DNA from: JBHENC01 sp046262295
GTDB taxonomy: Bacteria; Acidobacteriota; Blastocatellia; Pyrinomonadales; Pyrinomonadaceae
Direction of reading: 5' to 3'
DNA: 64,000 bases
Assembly: GCA_046262295.1 (NCBI GenBank)
Contig: JBHENC010000001.1
Span: forward strand, 186,001-250,000
The translations under genes were made by a program, and so were the position numbers. Positions 61,183 to 64,000 of this stretch are shown in pieces. The notes beneath the pieces were generated by a model, which searched no databases, had not been told where the DNA came from, and saw only the letters and a program-made list of their open reading frames with translations. Every line of letters begins with the position of its first letter. The first letter of the stretch is position 1.

Positions 61183-61677
61183 TCAGGAATGGCGGAAAGC
61201 TTGGGCGGCGAAGACGATGAGGCTCAGGGCGCTGCCCACGATGGTGAACGTCCATTCAACGAGCGCGCTTTTGCGGCGCAGGATGGCGCGCAGGCAGACC
61301 ATGCCGCACTTCCAGCCGTCCTGCTGGTAAAGCGGTAAAAGATTGGTCGCCGCCAGCAACAGATTCAACATACTGAAGCGCGTGCCGAGCGTCGCATATG
61401 CGACCGCCAGATTGACGAAGATGCCCGCCAGCAGCACCAGCACCTGCTGGCTCAAGGGCTTCTGCTGTAACTCTTTTATGTCTAGACGAACGTATGCGCC
61501 GATGGGCAGCGCATGAAGATTGTAATCAACTGTGCCGAGCCGCCTGCCGTAAAGCTTGCGTCCCCAACCCAGACCGAACTCCATCACGTTCACGCCGCAC
61601 GCGCGCGCCGCTAACAGATGGCCGGCCTCGTGTATGAAGAGGGCGACGGCGAAGAATAATAGATCGGTGATGTGCAT
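61183..61677 (-). CDS. Mini site-2 protease-like membrane protein (M50)
   Basis: 164 residues. The N-terminal hydrophobic segment contains the zinc motif FIHEAGHLLAARACGV (HExxH). Further on NLLPLYQQDGWKCG occupies the place of the third ligand motif NxxPxxxLDG with Asp present. There are about four membrane segments; no PDZ domain. It is shorter than typical S2P enzymes (about 350-450) but the two metal-binding motifs are kept. It lies downstream of the sigma-54 activator gene, separated by a repeat element. Start at the ATG; no clear ribosome site. Confidence 0.8.
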   Translation of the reverse strand: MHITDLLFFAVALFIHEAGHLLAARACGVNVMEFGLGWGRKLYGRRLGTVDYNLHALPIGAYVRLDIKELQQKPLSQQVLVLLAGIFVNLAVAYATLGTRFSMLNLLLAATNLLPLYQQDGWKCGMVCLRAILRRKSALVEWTFTIVGSALSLIVFAAQAFRHS

Positions 61678-61685
61678 GAATTTAC

Positions 61686-61840
61686 GGAGTCGGGAGTCAC
61701 GAGTCGAGAGCGGAGTAATCGAAAGTCGTTAGAAAGAATGAAAGCCGGTTGAAGCTCAACGAGCATAGAGCGAACATTGCCTTTGTTTCTTTATCTCGAC
61801 TCCCGACTCCCGACTCTCGACTCTCGACTCCTGACTCTTA
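61686..61840. repeat. REP/MITE-like element with GAGTC arms and heptad repeats, copy B
   Basis: The left arm (61686-61716, GGAGTCGGGAGTCACGAGTC...) and right arm (61795-61840) are inverted relative to each other. The right arm contains six tandem heptamers of the CGACTCC/CGACTCT type at 61797-61838. It ends 4 bases from the stop of the sigma-54 activator gene. Confidence 0.65.
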
Positions 61841-61843
61841 CCT

Positions 61844-63424
61844 TTATCGTTCGGCGCGCAGTTGCAGGCCGGGCGCGGTGTCTTCGCGTAGGAAATCGCC
61901 CGCGTCAATGGCGAGGCGTTTCAGTTTTTTGTAGAGCGTTTGGCGCGAGCCTAAACCGAGTGCTTCGGAAGTGCGCGCGACGTTTCCTTCGTGCCGCTTG
62001 AGCGTTTCCGTAATCACGCGGCGCTCGAAATCTTCCAGCATCCCTTCGAGATGCGCGGGCTGCTGTTCACCGTCGCGCTGTGCGGCGCGTAGCGGCAACG
62101 GCAGAATTTTCGGGCTGAGATGGTCGGCGGTAATCAACGCGCCTTCGTCCGCGTAGAGCACAAGGCGTTCGATCTCTGCGGCGAGTTCGCGCACGTTGCC
62201 CGGCCATGAATAATCTTGCAGCGCAGAGATGGCATCGCGCGTAATGCCTGCGACGGCATGATCGTTGCGCCGTGCGTAATGCGTCAGGAAATGCGAAATG
62301 AGTGCGGTGACATCGTCGGGTCGCTCTCGAAGCGGCGGAACGTGAACGCTGAGCGATGCAACGCGGTAGTACAAATCTTCGCGGAAAAGATTCTGCCGCA
62401 CGTCGCGCTCTAAATCCTTGTGCGTCGCAGCGACGACGCGCACGTTGACTTTGCGCGGCGCACGCTCACCCAATGTATGGACTTCGCCTTCCTGCAAAAA
62501 GCGCAGCAGCTTCGGCTGCAAAGCAATGGGCAAATCGCCTATCTCGTCAAGGAACAGCGTGCCTCCTTCGGCGGCGCGGACTAAGCCTTCGTGGTCTGTC
62601 TGCGCCCCTGTGAACGCGCCCTTGCGATGGCCGAATAGTAAACTTTCGATCAACTCGGCGGGCGCGGCGGTGCAGTTGAAGGCGATGAAGGGCGCGCTCG
62701 CGCGGCGGCTCAAACGATGCACGGCACGCGCCACCAATTCTTTGCCCGTGCCGGATTCGCCAGTGATTAGAACAGTCGAATCGGAATCCTTGATGCGTTC
62801 GATTGAGCGCGCCACCTGCTCCATCGCACGGCTCGTGTAAACCATGCCGGGAAGCGTCTGGCCCGCAATGCTGAAGGTGTCCGCCTTGATAGCAGGCTGT
62901 TGGACAGAGGCGCGCAAAAGCGAGTGCGAGTGCGCAAGCCGCGCGACATCGGAAAGCACGCGCAACTCTTTGGCCTGTTGTGCGTTGAGCGGACGCACGC
63001 AGCGGCCATAGATTGCCGCGCCTTCGCGCGTGTGCGTCGCGGCGGCCAGCACGAAACAGATCGCGGCATCGCCCGCTTTGATTTCGCGCGGCTCGTTCGT
63101 GTGTGCCAGCGCGTCTACGACCGCCGCCTCCGCGTCTGTAATTTCATCTTCGGTGAGTCCCTCGACCCATTTCAAACGCGGACGCTCATTCATCGTCTGC
63201 GCCCATGTCGCAAGGCCGTAAGTTTGCGCCGTCGCGTCAATCATCAAAGTCAGCTTCAGCACCACTTCATACAGCACGTCGGAACTGCTTTCGGCCGCCA
63301 TACACAGGGCGCGCACCATCGAAGCGAGCGGTATTTGAAACGGCGAGACCGTTGCGCCCTCGTTGTTTGCGCCGCCGACTGTGTCCTGCGCGTCCGCCTT
63401 TAACAGGTGCGTTGAGTTGGACAT
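61844..63424 (-). CDS. Sigma-54-dependent transcriptional activator (GAF-AAA-Fis)
   Basis: 526 residues. An N-terminal GAF-like domain (about 25-195) is followed by the AAA domain (about 205-440) with Walker A GESGTGKELVARAV, the sigma-54-contact loop GAFTGA, Walker B GGTLFLDEIGDLP, and sensor motifs RVVAATHKDLERDV and FREDLYYRVASLSV. The C-terminus has a Fis-type helix-turn-helix (EGNVARTSEALGLGSRQTLYKK). No sigma-54 site is seen beside it, so its targets are unknown; its own promoter is a good sigma-70 site. Confidence 0.95.
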   Translation of the reverse strand: MSNSTHLLKADAQDTVGGANNEGATVSPFQIPLASMVRALCMAAESSSDVLYEVVLKLTLMIDATAQTYGLATWAQTMNERPRLKWVEGLTEDEITDAEAAVVDALAHTNEPREIKAGDAAICFVLAAATHTREGAAIYGRCVRPLNAQQAKELRVLSDVARLAHSHSLLRASVQQPAIKADTFSIAGQTLPGMVYTSRAMEQVARSIERIKDSDSTVLITGESGTGKELVARAVHRLSRRASAPFIAFNCTAAPAELIESLLFGHRKGAFTGAQTDHEGLVRAAEGGTLFLDEIGDLPIALQPKLLRFLQEGEVHTLGERAPRKVNVRVVAATHKDLERDVRQNLFREDLYYRVASLSVHVPPLRERPDDVTALISHFLTHYARRNDHAVAGITRDAISALQDYSWPGNVRELAAEIERLVLYADEGALITADHLSPKILPLPLRAAQRDGEQQPAHLEGMLEDFERRVITETLKRHEGNVARTSEALGLGSRQTLYKKLKRLAIDAGDFLREDTAPGLQLRAER

Positions 63425-63572
63425 AAAAAAGTTCTCTGAACGGCGCGCAGGAAACGCCCACGCTGGAACGCCCGGTTAAGCGTTGCGGCGGCTTAGACGC
63501 CGACAGATTGTCGAAGAGAGTTTGCGGAACAAATCACGCCATATGGAAAAAGGAGAGGACGTGCCAAGCGCT

Positions 63573-63602
63573 ATATTATCCGCCACCCCCGTATTATGTC
63601 AA
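63573..63602 (-). promoter_or_regulatory. Strong sigma-70 promoter of the sigma-54 activator gene
   Basis: On the minus strand a perfect TTGACA (63602-63597) and TAATAT (63578-63573) are 18 bases apart, about 150 bases before the ATG at 63424. Confidence 0.7.
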
Positions 63603-63641
63603 CAACATTTTACTCGCGGTGATGTTAAAAATGGATTTTGC

Positions 63642-63863
63642 TTAGAAAAAGCGGCGTAGCAGGTATAGCAGCAGGCTTAGCAAAAGTGAGATGAGGAGCA
63701 TTGAGGCGACGGGAACGAACACGCGCACGCGCTCCCCGCCGAAGCGAAAATCTCCGGGCAGACGTCCGAACCAAGAGAGCGCGCCTGCATAGATCAACAG
63801 CCCGACGAGCGCGACGCAAACACCCGCGATGATGACGAGCAGCCCCGCCGGATTGGATTTCAT
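63642..63863 (-). CDS. DUF2905 family small membrane protein
   Basis: 73 residues from the ATG at 63863 (GAGGGAAC 7 bases upstream); a longer start at 63905 is unlikely. Two hydrophobic segments (LLVIIAGVCVALVGLLIYAG and VFVPVASMLLISLLLSLLLY) flank the family motif WFGRLPGDFRF. Members of DUF2905 are small inner-membrane proteins of unknown role, common in bacteria. It is separated from the sigma-54 activator gene by 217 bases. Confidence 0.85.
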   Translation of the reverse strand: MKSNPAGLLVIIAGVCVALVGLLIYAGALSWFGRLPGDFRFGGERVRVFVPVASMLLISLLLSLLLYLLRRFF

Positions 63864-64000
63864 AGCCGTTCCCTCTTCGTTTTCATACTCGTTAAATTTG
63901 AGCAAGCGCGTATAAGTCGGTTAAAGTATAACAACCTGCAAGCTCTTAATCGAAGCTGAAAAATAGTTAATCAGGCGAGGCGAAACAAAATCAATGGCTC

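Noticed and set aside
61797..61838. CRISPR-like array
   Set aside because: Units are 7 bases with no spacers; it is a simple tandem repeat.

Overview
The window reads as a chromosomal segment of an Acidobacteriota bacterium, most likely class Blastocatellia. I infer this from an 800-residue MacB/FtsX-type permease of the acidobacterial duplicated orphan (ADOP) type, a VWFA protein of the acidobacterial type, many secreted Calx-beta / PKD / DUF4214 proteins, lipid A genes (diderm envelope), and moderately high GC with AT-richer patches at about 2.5-3.1 kb and 57-61 kb. No sequence search was run; family names are from motif recognition. A run of ten N (27384-27393) shows that this is a draft scaffold.

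Layout. 1-2.5 kb: 5' part of a large secreted protein (Calx-beta, PKD, lamin-tail, Ig-like, start of a DNA/RNA nuclease domain), leaving through the left edge. 3.2-6.4 kb: lipid A genes lpxA-lpxD and lpxB. 6.8-8.8 kb: a large radical SAM protein resembling membrane-spanning-lipid (Tes-type) synthases. 8.9-9.9 kb: a histidine-kinase-like protein without ATPase domain, tRNA-Gln, and a PAS-domain stump. 10.5-25 kb: two secreted S9 peptidases, 4-alpha-glucanotransferase, an esterase, a SpoIIE-type phosphatase, the ADOP permease, a small hypothetical protein and a subtilase with DUF4214. 25.1-29.2 kb: an ECF sigma / zinc-finger anti-sigma / TPR-CHAT protease-like operon. 29.5-40.2 kb: an Asn-rich Calx-beta/DUF4214 protein, CorA with a small membrane partner, a very large Asp-box propeller protein, and a damaged locus in which a BTAD regulator is joined to the tail of a surface protein. 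40.3-56.7 kb: a Tad/Flp pilus locus on the minus strand, extended at its 3' end by a TPR protein, an AAA ATPase, a lytic transglycosylase, a duplicated-helix protein and a VWFA protein. 57-61 kb: an AT-richer cassette with a Cys-rich Ca-binding secreted protein split by an amber codon and a SurA-DsbA-like oxidoreductase. 61-64 kb: a mini site-2 protease, a sigma-54 activator and a DUF2905 protein.

Most of the content concerns the envelope and secretion: lipid A and possibly membrane-spanning lipids, adhesive pili with their own peptidoglycan-opening enzyme, secreted proteases and nuclease, and modular surface proteins sharing one C-terminal DUF4214 block. The most interesting candidates are the accessory tail of the Tad operon, the sigma/anti-sigma/CHAT operon, the Tes-like radical SAM protein near the lipid A genes, the SurA-DsbA plus Cys-rich substrate cassette, and a REP/MITE-like element found twice directly behind minus-strand stop codons.
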